Assembly (NCBI GenBank): GCA_029554865.1
Contig: JAKPUX010000360.1
Location: forward strand, 1 to 32,720
Length of the DNA: 32,720 nt
Origin: a bacterium
GTDB lineage: Bacteria > Zhuqueibacterota > Zhuqueibacteria > Residuimicrobiales > Residuimicrobiaceae
Reading direction: 5' to 3'
The position numbers and the translations under genes are program-made. The notes under the pieces are model-generated. The model was given only the letters and a program-made list of their open reading frames with translations. It searched no databases and was not told the origin of the DNA. This document shows positions 7,462 to 16,610 of the stretch, one piece after another. How positions within the stretch are numbered: position 1 is the first letter of the stretch; the number at the start of each line of letters is the position of its first letter.

Positions 7462-8892
7462 ATGACTCAATCCCAATCCTCCATTCGCTTCGGCACCGAC
7501 GGCTGGCGCGCCCTCATCGCCGAAACCTTCACCTTTGAAAATGTGCGCACCGTCGGCCAGGCCCTGGCCGACGAACTCATCGCCGCACAACAGGCCGGCC
7601 GCGGGGTGGCGATCGGCTACGACACCCGTTTCCTCTCCGGCCGCTTCGCGGAGGCGCTCGCCGGCGTGCTCGGCGCCAATCATATTCCGGTGCTGTTGAG
7701 CGATGCCTTTTGTCCGACGCCACTGCTCTCCTTCGCCGTGCGCGAGCGTGGCCTGGCCGCCGGGATCATGGTGACCGCCAGCCACAATCCCTGGCATTAC
7801 AACGGCATCAAATTCAAATCGGAGTGGGGCGGGCCCTTCATGCCGGAGCAGACCCGCGCCGTCGAGTCCCGTCTCTTCCGCACGGCAGTGCGCCGGGATG
7901 AGGCCCTGGCGCGCAAGCTGGTCGAGCCAACCGATTTTTTTGCCCCCTACGCCCGCCATATCGGTGATTATTTTGACTGGACGCGCATCACTGCCTCCCC
8001 CCTGCGCCTGGTCTGCGACGCCATGCACGGGGCCGGCTGCGGATTCCTGCGCCGCCTGCTGCCGCCCGGGTGGGGGGAGAGCCGCTTTATCGGCATCGGC
8101 CAGAATCCCCATCCCCTCTTTGCAAACCGGCTGCCTGAGCCGATCCTCGTCAACCTCGGCGCGCTGGCGGCGGCCGTGCCGGCGCACGGGGCCGACCTCG
8201 GCCTCGCCACCGACGGCGACGCCGACCGCTTCGGCGTCCTCGACCACCAGGGCCGCTTCGTTGAACTGCACGACCTCATGCCCCTCTTCTTCCGCCATCT
8301 GGTCACGAGCCGCGGCTGGCCGGGCGATGTGGTGCGCACCACCTCCATGGCCGCCACCATCGACCGCATGGCCGCCGCTGCGGGCCGCCGCGTCATCGAG
8401 GTCCCGGTCGGATTCAAGCATGTGGCCGAAGAGATGCTGCGCCAGGAGATCCTCATCGGCGGAGAGGAGAGCGGGGGATTCGGCTACCACGGTCACCTCC
8501 CGGAACGGGACGGCCTCTTTTCCTGCCTCATGACCCTGGAATTGCTCGCCGCCTCCGGCGCGACCCTGGCCGAACTGGTGCAGCAGCTGCGCCGCGAATA
8601 CGGCCCCTTCGCCTATGGCCGCATCGACCACCCGTACGCCCCGGAAATTCTGCACAAGAATATGCAGACACTGCGTCAGGAGCCGCCCGGCCGGATCGGT
8701 CGCTTCAAGGTCGCCTCGATCAACCCGGTCGACGGCATCAAGTTTTACTTCGATGAAGGCTCCTGGATGCTGCTGCGCCTCTCCGATACCGAACCCCTCG
8801 GCCGCATCTATGCCGGTTCGGAGCGGCAGGACAAGGTGCAGCAGCTGCTCGAGGAAGGCAAGAATCTGCTCACACAACCCCCCCCACGATAA
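7462..8892 (+). CDS. Alpha-D-phosphohexomutase (phosphoglucomutase/phosphomannomutase family)
   Basis: 476 residues, the usual length for the family. All four domains are recognisable: 'IRFGTDGWRALIAE' at the N-terminus; the phosphoserine loop 'TASHNP' (Ser107); the magnesium loop 'DGDADR' (251-256); the sugar-specificity loop 'GEESGG' (334-339); and the C-terminal phosphate-binding loop, which reads 'SDTEP' (441-445) instead of the usual SGTEP. It interconverts hexose 1- and 6-phosphates. It lies 11 bases before the GH94 phosphorylase, whose product is a sugar 1-phosphate, so the two very likely act in sequence. Whether it prefers glucose, GlcNAc or ManNAc phosphate cannot be decided. Start ATG 7462 fits homology, although the ribosome binding site is weak. 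Confidence 0.93.
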   Translation: MTQSQSSIRFGTDGWRALIAETFTFENVRTVGQALADELIAAQQAGRGVAIGYDTRFLSGRFAEALAGVLGANHIPVLLSDAFCPTPLLSFAVRERGLAAGIMVTASHNPWHYNGIKFKSEWGGPFMPEQTRAVESRLFRTAVRRDEALARKLVEPTDFFAPYARHIGDYFDWTRITASPLRLVCDAMHGAGCGFLRRLLPPGWGESRFIGIGQNPHPLFANRLPEPILVNLGALAAAVPAHGADLGLATDGDADRFGVLDHQGRFVELHDLMPLFFRHLVTSRGWPGDVVRTTSMAATIDRMAAAAGRRVIEVPVGFKHVAEEMLRQEILIGGEESGGFGYHGHLPERDGLFSCLMTLELLAASGATLAELVQQLRREYGPFAYGRIDHPYAPEILHKNMQTLRQEPPGRIGRFKVASINPVDGIKFYFDEGSWMLLRLSDTEPLGRIYAGSERQDKVQQLLEEGKNLLTQPPPR

Positions 8893-8903
8893 GGAAAAGA
8901 ACT

Positions 8904-11321
8904 GTGCATAAATACGCCCATTTTTCCGATGACCGGCGCGAGATCATCATCACCCGGCCGGACACTCCGGCACCCTGGGTCAACTATATCTCCAACGGCC
9001 GCTACACCGGGCTGATCTCCCATACCGGCGGCGGCTACAGCTTTTTCAAGAGCCCGCGCGACAGCCGCATCACCCGCTGGCGCTACAACAGCCTGCCGCC
9101 CGACCGCCCCGGACGCTATGTGCTCCTGCGCGATCGCCTCAGCGGCCGCTACTGGTCCCCCACCTGGCAGCCGACGATGCACGAACTGGAGCAGTTCGAG
9201 TGCCGCCACGGTCTCTATTATACCCGCATTTCATCACTCTACGACGGCATCGCCGCCTCCCTCCTCTATTACGTCCCGGCCGAGGACGACCTCGAAATCT
9301 GGCAGGTCACCCTCAAAAATACCCTCACCGAAACCAGGCATCTGGACCTCTTCGCTTTTCAGGAGCTCGCCCTCGGCCACGCCCTCGTCGACCTGATCAA
9401 CCAGCCCAACGACCAGCATTTCAACGAGGTGCGCTTCGACCGCAGCCAGGAGATCCTGCTGGCGAGCAAGCGTTATTGGGTCACCTACGCCGGCGCGACG
9501 GTTAAACAGGCCAACCAGGCCTGGGACCGCTATGCCTTCTTCGCCTCCTCCCTGCCGGTGAGCGGCTGGGATGGCAGCAAGGAGCGCTTTATCGGCCGCT
9601 GGCGCTCCGAGGCCAATCCCCTCGCCGCCGCCGAAGGGCGCTGCGGCAACAGCGAGATCACCTCCGGTGACGCCATCGCGGCGCTGCAGACGGAACTCCT
9701 CCTCGAGCCCGGGGAGGAGAAGCGCCTGGTTTTTCTGCTCGGGGTGGTGCCGCGCGAGGATCATGCAGCGCAAGCCGCCGCGGTGGTGAACAAATACCGC
9801 GATCCACAACGGGTGGATGCAGCCTATGCAAGCCTGCGTACGGAGTGGGAGGAATACCTCAGCCACGTGCATGTGGAAAGCCCGGACGAAGAGATGAACA
9901 CCCTGCTCAACGTCTGGAATCCCTACCAGACCTCGGTGACCTTCCGGTTCTCCCGCGACGCCTCCTACCACCATGGCGGACTCTTGTTCGGCCGCGGCTA
10001 CCGGGACTCCTGCCAGGATGTCCTCGGTCCGGTGATCCCGCGGCCGGAGTGGGTGCGGGCGCGCATCCTCGAGATGACCCGCTTCCAGTTCCGGGATGGC
10101 AGCACCTTTCATCTTTACTATCCCCTCAGTGGCGGCGGCGAAAAGACCGGCCACAGCGATACCCCGCTCTGGCTGCCCCTGGCCATCATGACCTACCTCA
10201 AGGAGAGTGGGGATTTCACCCTGCTGGCCGAAAAAAGCCCCTATCATGACGCCGGCGAGGGCACCGTGCTGGAGCACCTCTATGCCGCCATCGATTATAC
10301 CCTCGCCAACCTCACCGCGCGCGATCTGGCCAAATTCGGACCCGGGGACTGGAACGACACCCTCGACTATCTTGGCCGCGGCGGCAAGGGTGAGAGCGTC
10401 TGGGTGACGATGTTTCTCTGCTATATCCTCCGCGAGACCGCCGAACTGTGTTGTTACATCTCCGATCCGGCGGCTGAAGCGCGCTATCGCGAGGCCCATG
10501 CCCGGATCGCCCGGGCGGTCAACACCCACTGCTGGGACGGCGCCTGGTATATCCGCGGCACCAACGATCTCGGTGAGGTGATCGGATCCTCCACCAGCAG
10601 CGAGGGGCGGATCTTTCTCAACACCCAATCCTGGGCGGTCATCAGCGGCATCGCGCCGCCGGAACGCGCCCGCCTCTGCATGGAGAGCGTCCACGCACAC
10701 CTTGAAACCCCCAAGGGCCCCAAGATCCTCCACCCCGCCTACACCCGCATCGACCCCAACATCGGGCTCGCCACCCGCTGCGTGCCGGGCAAAAAGGAGA
10801 ATGGCGCGGTCTTTAACCACCCGGTGAGCTGGGCGATCCTCGCTGAATGCCTGCTCGGCCACGGCGAGCGCGCCTTCGAGATCTACAAAAAGGCCCAACC
10901 GATGAATCCGGTCATCGACATCGACCGCTATGAGGTCGAGCCCTATGTCTATGCCGAATATGTCACCAGTCCGGACCACCCCACCTTCGGCCAGGCGAGT
11001 CACTCCTGGCTCACCGGCTCTTCGGCCTGGATGCTGCGCGACGGCATCGACTATATCCTTGGGGTGCGGCCCGAATACGAGGGACTGCGCATCGACCCCT
11101 GCATTCCGGCGGCCTGGCGCAGCTACAAGGTCACCCGCCGCTTTCGCGGCGTCACCTTTCACATTCGAGTAGACAACCCGCAGGGGGTGAACAAGGGGGT
11201 GCGGCGGATCAGCCTCAACGGCCAGCCGTACGAGGGTACCCTGATCCGCATCGAAGAAGCGCGGCTCGCCGGAATGCTGCGGCAAAAAAGTGAACTGGAT
11301 GTTGTCGTGGAGATGGGATGA
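8904..11321 (+). CDS. GH94 inverting glycoside phosphorylase (chitobiose/cellobiose phosphorylase-like)
   Basis: 805 residues, close to the ~800 of chitobiose and cellobiose phosphorylases. The N-terminal beta-sandwich is followed by a helical (alpha/alpha)6 catalytic barrel. Seen motifs: 'GYRDSCQD' (365-372), the catalytic 'GDWND' (481-485) holding the general-acid Asp, 'KENGAVFNHP' (631-640) with a His expected to contact phosphate, and 'SWLTGS' (701-706). The family cleaves beta-linked disaccharides with inorganic phosphate to give an alpha-sugar 1-phosphate, inside the cell and without ATP. GTG at 8904 follows AAGGAAAAG. Its stop overlaps the start of nanE by 4 bases and a phosphohexomutase precedes it, so an N-acetylhexosamine substrate is plausible. 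No signal peptide is present. Confidence 0.9.
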   Translation: MHKYAHFSDDRREIIITRPDTPAPWVNYISNGRYTGLISHTGGGYSFFKSPRDSRITRWRYNSLPPDRPGRYVLLRDRLSGRYWSPTWQPTMHELEQFECRHGLYYTRISSLYDGIAASLLYYVPAEDDLEIWQVTLKNTLTETRHLDLFAFQELALGHALVDLINQPNDQHFNEVRFDRSQEILLASKRYWVTYAGATVKQANQAWDRYAFFASSLPVSGWDGSKERFIGRWRSEANPLAAAEGRCGNSEITSGDAIAALQTELLLEPGEEKRLVFLLGVVPREDHAAQAAAVVNKYRDPQRVDAAYASLRTEWEEYLSHVHVESPDEEMNTLLNVWNPYQTSVTFRFSRDASYHHGGLLFGRGYRDSCQDVLGPVIPRPEWVRARILEMTRFQFRDGSTFHLYYPLSGGGEKTGHSDTPLWLPLAIMTYLKESGDFTLLAEKSPYHDAGEGTVLEHLYAAIDYTLANLTARDLAKFGPGDWNDTLDYLGRGGKGESVWVTMFLCYILRETAELCCYISDPAAEARYREAHARIARAVNTHCWDGAWYIRGTNDLGEVIGSSTSSEGRIFLNTQSWAVISGIAPPERARLCMESVHAHLETPKGPKILHPAYTRIDPNIGLATRCVPGKKENGAVFNHPVSWAILAECLLGHGERAFEIYKKAQPMNPVIDIDRYEVEPYVYAEYVTSPDHPTFGQASHSWLTGSSAWMLRDGIDYILGVRPEYEGLRIDPCIPAAWRSYKVTRRFRGVTFHIRVDNPQGVNKGVRRISLNGQPYEGTLIRIEEARLAGMLRQKSELDVVVEMG

Positions 11322-12025
11322 TCGATCACAAAATAGATTTTATCGCAGCTGTGCGCGGCCGGCTGATCGTCTCGGTACAGGCCGACGCGGGTGACCCCCT
11401 CGATGACCCGCACATCCTGACGGCGATGGCACAGGCGGTGGTCCGCGGGGGGGCGGCCGCGATCCGCGCCTGCCAACCCGCCAACATCGCCGCCATCCGG
11501 GCGGCGGTGGGGGTTCCCCTCATTGGCCTGTCCAAGAAGGAATACAGGGATTCTTCCGTCTACATCACCCCGACCCTGGCCGATGCCCTCGCGGTCGCCG
11601 CGACCGGCTGTGCTGTGATCGCTCTCGACGCCACCCTGCGGCCGCGGCCGGGCGGCGAGACCCTCGGCACCATCGTCGCCGGCCTGCGCCAGGCCACCTC
11701 CGCCTTGCTCATGGCCGACGTCGCCACTGTACAGGAAGGGGCCGCCGCCCTCGAGCTCGGCTTTGAGATCATCTCCTCCACCCTCTCCGGCTACACCGCA
11801 GAGAGCTCCGGCAGCGATCCCTGCCAGCCCGACTATGAGCTCGTCGCCGCTCTGGTGCGCGAGGCCGGCGGCCGGGCGGCGGTCATCGCCGAGGGCCGCA
11901 TCTGGCATCCCGAAGAGGCGCAGCGGCTGCTCGCCCTGGGCGCCCATGCCGTGGTGGTCGGCACCGCCATCACCCGCCCCGGCGCCATCACCCGCCGCTT
12001 CATCGAGATGATGCAACCACGCTGA
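11318..12025 (+). CDS. nanE: N-acylmannosamine-6-phosphate 2-epimerase
   Basis: 235 residues, the normal NanE (PF04131) size. The TIM-barrel shows 'LIVSVQADAGDPLDDP', 'AAAIRACQPANIAAIRA', 'GLSKKEYRDSSVYITPTL', 'IALDATLRPRPGGET', 'LLMADVATVQEG', 'STLSGYT', 'VIAEGRIWHPEEA' and 'VVVGTAITRPGAITRRF'. The lysine of the KKEY segment (~73) and Glu192 of 'AEGRI' correspond to the known catalytic pair. It interconverts ManNAc-6-P and GlcNAc-6-P in the cytoplasm. No NanA, NanK, NagA or NagB is nearby, so this is not a standard sialic-acid operon. The start overlaps the GH94 stop (ATGA), indicating coupled translation and a shared pathway. Confidence 0.95.
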   Translation: MIDHKIDFIAAVRGRLIVSVQADAGDPLDDPHILTAMAQAVVRGGAAAIRACQPANIAAIRAAVGVPLIGLSKKEYRDSSVYITPTLADALAVAATGCAVIALDATLRPRPGGETLGTIVAGLRQATSALLMADVATVQEGAAALELGFEIISSTLSGYTAESSGSDPCQPDYELVAALVREAGGRAAVIAEGRIWHPEEAQRLLALGAHAVVVGTAITRPGAITRRFIEMMQPR

Positions 12026-12050
12026 TCCGGCCCCAATCCCCCCACATAAA

Positions 12051-12093
12051 AAAATGCTGTGGCGCCGCCCTGAGAGGGCGGGCCACAGCATTT
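12051..12093. terminator. Bidirectional rho-independent terminator between converging operons
   Basis: A long hairpin: AAATGCTGTGGC (12052-12063) pairs with GCCACAGCATTT (12082-12093), and CCGCCCT with AGGGCGG inside, closed by a 3-base loop. Seven A residues at 12048-12054 supply the U-run for minus-strand transcripts, and TTT on the right serves the plus strand. It lies between nanE and the end of the minus-strand cluster, so it can end both. Confidence 0.9.
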
Positions 12094-12121
12094 CTGCTGC
12101 AGAGGCCTGATTACCTGGCCG

Positions 12122-15100
12122 TTATTTCACGAGAGTCATCTTTTTCAGCTCGGTGAAGCCGCCCGCGTCGACGCGGTAGAAATAGACACCGCTGGTGAGG
12201 CTGCTGCCATTAAAGTCGAAGGTATGGAACCCGGCTTCGAGCCGTCCCTCAAAGATGCTCGCCACTTCCTTGCCCAGCAGATCATAGACCTTGATCCGTA
12301 CCTCACCGCTCTGCGGAGCCGCAAAGGCGATGCGGGTGACAGGATTGAAGGGGTTCGGATAGTTCTGCTGCAGGGCCCAGGTCGTGGGCAGCTCCTGATC
12401 ATGCCGCGCCATGCCGGTGACCGGGGAGAGGTCGGCCAGCGAGCGCGGACGGATCTCGTACTTGTTGTTCGGCGGTACGCTGGTGGTGTACTGATCGATC
12501 ACGCCGGTGAGAGCATAGTAGCCCTGGGGGGCAGGCGTGCCGTCGATGTCGGTCTCCTTGTCGATGAATACCAGCACGGTATCCGCGCCGCGGACGAAGG
12601 TGAGGGTGGCATTCTTGCCGGCCGCCGGCCACGACGCCGGTTTTTCCAGATAGTAGCCGGTGAGGCGCACCAGAGAACCCTCGGTGCGCTCGCTCATCTC
12701 CGCTCCGCTGGTGATCTCCAGCGGCGCCGGAACCATGCCATCCCCGAGCACCTGCACCGCCGCAGAATCGGTCGCCGTGATTTCGGTCAGACCATTGTAG
12801 AACTCGATCTTGCCGGTGATCTGCACCCGTTTGCCCATCTCCAGATTGTAATTGATCTTGCTGGAGTAGAAATTGATGCCCCAGCCCTGCTCATCCTGGA
12901 GATAGTAGCTCGACGAGTTGCCGGAATTGTAGTTGATGGTCGTCACCACACCCTGGATGGTCACGATCTGGCCGGCGAGGTCGGGCTTGAAATCACCATC
13001 CCCATCGACCTTGGCAGCGGCGATGGGCATGATCAGCTGGTAACTCTTCGGATTCGGCACCACCTCGGCGAAGCTGTAGGCGCTGATGCCGTTGTTGGTC
13101 ACCAGTTCCACCAGCTGATTGTTCACCCGGTCGAAGGCGATCTGGCTGGTGGCGTTGGCATTGGCAACGGTCGCCCATTTCGGCGTATTGGCCGGGAGAA
13201 TTTCAAAGAACTGGCACAGGTTGTCACCCGGTGCGCCGAGCAGCTCGACCACGCGGGTCCCGGGCGAGAAACCGTCACAGGCGGCGAGGAAGCGGCGGGT
13301 GATCTCTTCATCCGTGACCACTTCAAAATAGGTGCAGGTCGTGCCGCCCAGCAGGGTGCGGTCGAATTCGAAGAGGACCGTGCCATCCTTTTTCAGGTAG
13401 CGGGCCCTGGTGCCCACGCCTTCCACGAAAAGATAGTCATGGTTCACCGGGCTGATGGCATAGCGGGCTGCGCTCTTTTCCGGCAGGGGGATATCAGCTC
13501 CCCGGCTGAAGGTGACGCCGTCAGTGGTACTGAAGGTAAAAATTTTGGTATTATCGGAGCCGGAGGCATAGGCGATGACATTGACGCCGGTGCCGGAAAC
13601 GCCGATCGCATCCCCGACACGGCCCTCGAGCAGACCGTCAAAAATCATCACCGGCGCCGCATCCTCATTGGCGAGATAGTAGAGCTTGTAGTTGGTGCCG
13701 GCGAGGGCGAGGTTGCCGACGAAGATCTGTCCATCGTCGCTCGCCGCCAGCACATTGATATGATAGGTGCCGCCGTTGATGCCGGTGGTGTTGATCTCCT
13801 TGACGACCTTGCCCGTCTTGGGATCGAGGGCTTTGATGAAGCTGCCGCCGACGCGACTGACCGTCAAGAGGTGGTTGGTGGCCTTGTTGTAGACCAAGGC
13901 CCGCACCATGTTGTTGGTGCCGTGCCAGAGGGTGGTATCGGCCGTCTGGCGCCAGTTGAGGGGCCAAAGCTCCTCAGCCATCGCCTTGACCGGAAAGTCA
14001 TAGAGACCAAGAGAGGTGTAAACGAGGAGGTTGCTGGCGATGGCACCGGTTGTGGAGGGCTTCAGGGTGACCGTCAGGTTGGCGGTATCGCCGGCAGCCA
14101 CTGTGATCGATGAATCCGGTGAGAAGCTCATCAGGGTTGCATCCCAGGCGGTCGAATCGACCGTGATCGGCGCTGCACCTGAATTGATGAGATGGAAATC
14201 GAGCACGTTGGTGGAACGGGCCCAGACGCTGCCAAAGTCAAGTTCCTTCAGGGTGAAAGGCCAGAACCTTTCAACCACGCCAAAGAGCTCCACCTCATAG
14301 ACTCCCCTGTTGGTCAGCAGGGTGAAGGTATCATCGAAATCACCAGCGATGTCGGTGGCCAGGGAGATGGTGACGACAAGAGTTGCGCCGACATCCACTG
14401 TGGCCGGACCGGTGAGATTGCTGCTGAAGCGATCGCCGTCAAATCCGGCGGAGAGAATCTCGAAGGGGGCTGTGCCCTGGTTGGTTATGGAAAAACTCTG
14501 CTGCGCGGCGGTGCCGAGCAGCACGTTGCCGAAATGGAGATTATTGGTCGAGAAAACCGGATCGGCCTCGAGCATGCCGGCATTCAGCATGACATTGGCA
14601 AAGGAGTAGGCGCTGAGACCGTTATTGGTGGCCAGTTCGATCAGATGGTTGCTGTAAATATCATAGACCGCCTGGGCGTTGGCATTGGGATTGGGATTGC
14701 TGCCATAGAGGGGCGTCATCGCCGGCCATTTCTCCCAATAGGCGCAGAGATTGTCGCCCTCCTCCCCGAAGAGTTCGACGACGCGCACGCCGGGGGTCCA
14801 GCCATTGGCCAGAAAGAGGAACTTGCGCGAGGTGCCATCGAGGGCGGGTATCTCGGCAAAGTTCACCGCCGCGCCGACGACCTCTGCAGTGTCGAACTGG
14901 TGGAGCACCGTGCCGTCTTTTTTGATATAGCGCGTGGGTTTGGCCGGCCCGTTGACGAAGAGATAATCCCCGTTGCCGACCGGAGCGATGCCGAAACGTG
15001 CGGCGTTGGCCTCGGGCAGGGGGATATCCGCTCCCTGAACAAAGGCAGCGCCTTCAGTGGAGACGAATGTATAGATTTTGTCGTTGTCGATGCCGGAAAC

Positions 15101-16468
15101 ATAGACGGTGACATTCTTGCCCGTTCCCGTGCAGGCGATGGCATCCCCTGCGCGGCCGGGGACGACACCCTCCCAGGCCAGGACCGGGGCGGCCCCTTCG
15201 CTGGCATAGTGATAGAGTTTGAAGGTGCCGTTCGCCAGGGCGAGGTTGCCGGCGAAGATCTGGCCGTCGGGCGTGGCAGTCACCATGTTGATGTGATAGG
15301 TGCCGCCCGCGATGCCGGCCGTATTGAGATCCATGAGATAATGACCCGTAGCGGCATCGAAGACCTTGATAAAGGTGCCGCCGACCCGGGAGGCGATATA
15401 GAGGTGTTTGGTCTTCGCGCTGTAGGCAAGAGTGCGCACCATGCTGTTGGTGCCGTGCCAGGCGGCGGTATCGGCTTTGGAACGCCAGGCCAGCGGAAAA
15501 GAGGCATAACCGCCGAAGGGATAGAGAGCGATGGCATTGTTGGTCTCCAGCACCCAGACGCGGTCGCTGTCGGGCTGCACGACCACCTCGCCGACGCCGT
15601 TGGCGTTGTTGTTCGAGCCCATGCCCTTGAAAACCACATTGACCCTGGAATCAGCGAGGTTGTCGCCGAGCTGAACCAGGCGGCCGGTGGCCGGCTTGAC
15701 ATTGCCGTCGGCGCTGGCCAGATAAAAATAGCCGCCATAACCGAAGACATCCAATGCCGAGGCGCTGGTGCCAATGACGGTGGTGGGCACCGTGCCGGTG
15801 ATCTCGCCGGCGCCATCGAGACGGGTGGCCGCGATGCCCGGGCGGTTGACCCAGATGGTGTTTTCATCCAGGGGGTAGATGTCCGTGCAGTGGCCGTTCT
15901 TGGCGATCACTTTTTCGACCTGGAATTTAAGCCCATCGGTCGTGCCGAGAACATGGATCTTGGCTGCTGCATTGTTGCCGGAGATATAGATCTTGGTCGC
16001 CAACCCCTGGCCGACGACATGGAAGGCATCGCCAAAACGGGTGGCGCCGGTGACGGTGGTATCGGCGGCCACAGTCGGGAGCGCCGCTTCATCCGCCCAG
16101 CGGTAGATCTTTAAGCCGCTGCCGATATTGAGGTTGCAGGCGTAGATGACGCCGTCATCGGCAACCCCCACCTTGTTGAGATGATAGGTTCCACCCGAGA
16201 CGCCGGTCATGTCCAGCTGGCCGACGCTGTCCCCTTTGGCGGCATTCAGGGCGACGATGCGATGCCCGCCCGTACGCGTAGCCACCAGCAGATGGTTGGT
16301 CACCTTGTTCAGGGCGATGCTCCGCGTCAAATCATTGTTCTTGAAAAAGAACTGTGCGGCATCATCGGCGCTGACTTTCCAGATCGGGGTTGCTGTGCTG
16401 TCGACCAGCGCAAAGGCCGCGCTGGCCAAGAGCATCAGCATGGAAAACAGTACCATTACCTTTTTCAT
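12122..16468 (-). CDS. Giant T9SS-secreted protein with three propeller-like repeats, two Ig-like domains and an OB-fold
   Basis: 1448 residues. Start ATG at 16468 is chosen because GGAGGAG lies directly upstream and a signal peptide begins there (MKKVMVLFSMLMLLASAAFA); an upstream in-frame ATG lacks both. Order from the N-terminus: repeat A (~16390-15520), repeat B (~15493-14580), two choice-of-anchor-D/ASPM-like Ig domains ('LHFGNVLLGTAAQQSFSITN' and 'LDFGSVWARSTN'), repeat C (~13962-13060), an OB-fold/YhcR- or DUF5689-like region ('GQIVTIQGVVTTINYN', 'GKRVQITGKIEFYNGLTEI'), then the T9SS tail 'QNYPNPFNPVTRIAF' ending 'KKMTLVK'. The repeats resemble DUF4623-type beta-propeller proteins and share 'GGTYHIN' and 'TNNGxSAYSF' motifs. 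It is probably a cell-surface binding or scaffold protein; no catalytic residues were recognised. Confidence 0.85.
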   Translation of the reverse strand: MKKVMVLFSMLMLLASAAFALVDSTATPIWKVSADDAAQFFFKNNDLTRSIALNKVTNHLLVATRTGGHRIVALNAAKGDSVGQLDMTGVSGGTYHLNKVGVADDGVIYACNLNIGSGLKIYRWADEAALPTVAADTTVTGATRFGDAFHVVGQGLATKIYISGNNAAAKIHVLGTTDGLKFQVEKVIAKNGHCTDIYPLDENTIWVNRPGIAATRLDGAGEITGTVPTTVIGTSASALDVFGYGGYFYLASADGNVKPATGRLVQLGDNLADSRVNVVFKGMGSNNNANGVGEVVVQPDSDRVWVLETNNAIALYPFGGYASFPLAWRSKADTAAWHGTNSMVRTLAYSAKTKHLYIASRVGGTFIKVFDAATGHYLMDLNTAGIAGGTYHINMVTATPDGQIFAGNLALANGTFKLYHYASEGAAPVLAWEGVVPGRAGDAIACTGTGKNVTVYVSGIDNDKIYTFVSTEGAAFVQGADIPLPEANAARFGIAPVGNGDYLFVNGPAKPTRYIKKDGTVLHQFDTAEVVGAAVNFAEIPALDGTSRKFLFLANGWTPGVRVVELFGEEGDNLCAYWEKWPAMTPLYGSNPNPNANAQAVYDIYSNHLIELATNNGLSAYSFANVMLNAGMLEADPVFSTNNLHFGNVLLGTAAQQSFSITNQGTAPFEILSAGFDGDRFSSNLTGPATVDVGATLVVTISLATDIAGDFDDTFTLLTNRGVYEVELFGVVERFWPFTLKELDFGSVWARSTNVLDFHLINSGAAPITVDSTAWDATLMSFSPDSSITVAAGDTANLTVTLKPSTTGAIASNLLVYTSLGLYDFPVKAMAEELWPLNWRQTADTTLWHGTNNMVRALVYNKATNHLLTVSRVGGSFIKALDPKTGKVVKEINTTGINGGTYHINVLAASDDGQIFVGNLALAGTNYKLYYLANEDAAPVMIFDGLLEGRVGDAIGVSGTGVNVIAYASGSDNTKIFTFSTTDGVTFSRGADIPLPEKSAARYAISPVNHDYLFVEGVGTRARYLKKDGTVLFEFDRTLLGGTTCTYFEVVTDEEITRRFLAACDGFSPGTRVVELLGAPGDNLCQFFEILPANTPKWATVANANATSQIAFDRVNNQLVELVTNNGISAYSFAEVVPNPKSYQLIMPIAAAKVDGDGDFKPDLAGQIVTIQGVVTTINYNSGNSSSYYLQDEQGWGINFYSSKINYNLEMGKRVQITGKIEFYNGLTEITATDSAAVQVLGDGMVPAPLEITSGAEMSERTEGSLVRLTGYYLEKPASWPAAGKNATLTFVRGADTVLVFIDKETDIDGTPAPQGYYALTGVIDQYTTSVPPNNKYEIRPRSLADLSPVTGMARHDQELPTTWALQQNYPNPFNPVTRIAFAAPQSGEVRIKVYDLLGKEVASIFEGRLEAGFHTFDFNGSSLTSGVYFYRVDAGGFTELKKMTLVK
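13060..15493 (-). repeat. Tandem domain duplication inside the giant protein (repeats B and C)
   Basis: The segments 14580-15493 and 13060-13962 encode about 300-residue units that align from end to end. Both open 'WRxxADTxxWHGTNxMVR', pass through 'RVGGxFIK', 'GGTYHIN', 'GQIFxGNLALA' and 'GADIPLPE', and close with 'TNNGxSAYSF'. DNA near 15437-15470 and 13905-13940 is also still alike, for example both read TTGGTGCCGTGCCAG. A third, more diverged unit lies at ~15520-16390. Confidence 0.8.
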
Positions 16469-16479
16469 GCATCTCCTCC
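16469..16479 (-). promoter_or_regulatory. Strong ribosome binding site of the giant T9SS gene
   Basis: On the minus strand GGAGGAGATGC stands immediately before the ATG at 16468 and decides this start over the in-frame ATG 48 bases upstream. Confidence 0.75.
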
Positions 16480-16610
16480 ACGAATTGGGATAAGGGATTT
16501 CCTGCGGCAGCGGCATTTCGAGAGGCGGCAGAGGGATATCACCAGGATCTCTTCGGTCTTGTGCGATCCCGCCGCTGGAGGCAGGCCTGGTTTGTGAATG
16601 TACTAAGGTT

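Noticed and set aside
11318..12025. NanE as evidence for a sialic-acid catabolic operon
   Set aside because: NanA lyase, NanK kinase, sialidase and a sialic-acid transporter are all missing from the neighbourhood.
12122..15545. Repeated DNA in the giant gene as a possible CRISPR-like or satellite array
   Set aside because: The repeats are in frame, about 900 bases long, diverged mainly at the DNA level and conserved as protein; they are duplicated domains.
12224..16114. Two long plus-strand frames (629 and 640 codons) opposite the giant T9SS gene
   Set aside because: Both lie wholly within a well-supported gene whose protein repeats are conserved; no start signal or domain was seen in the antisense translations.
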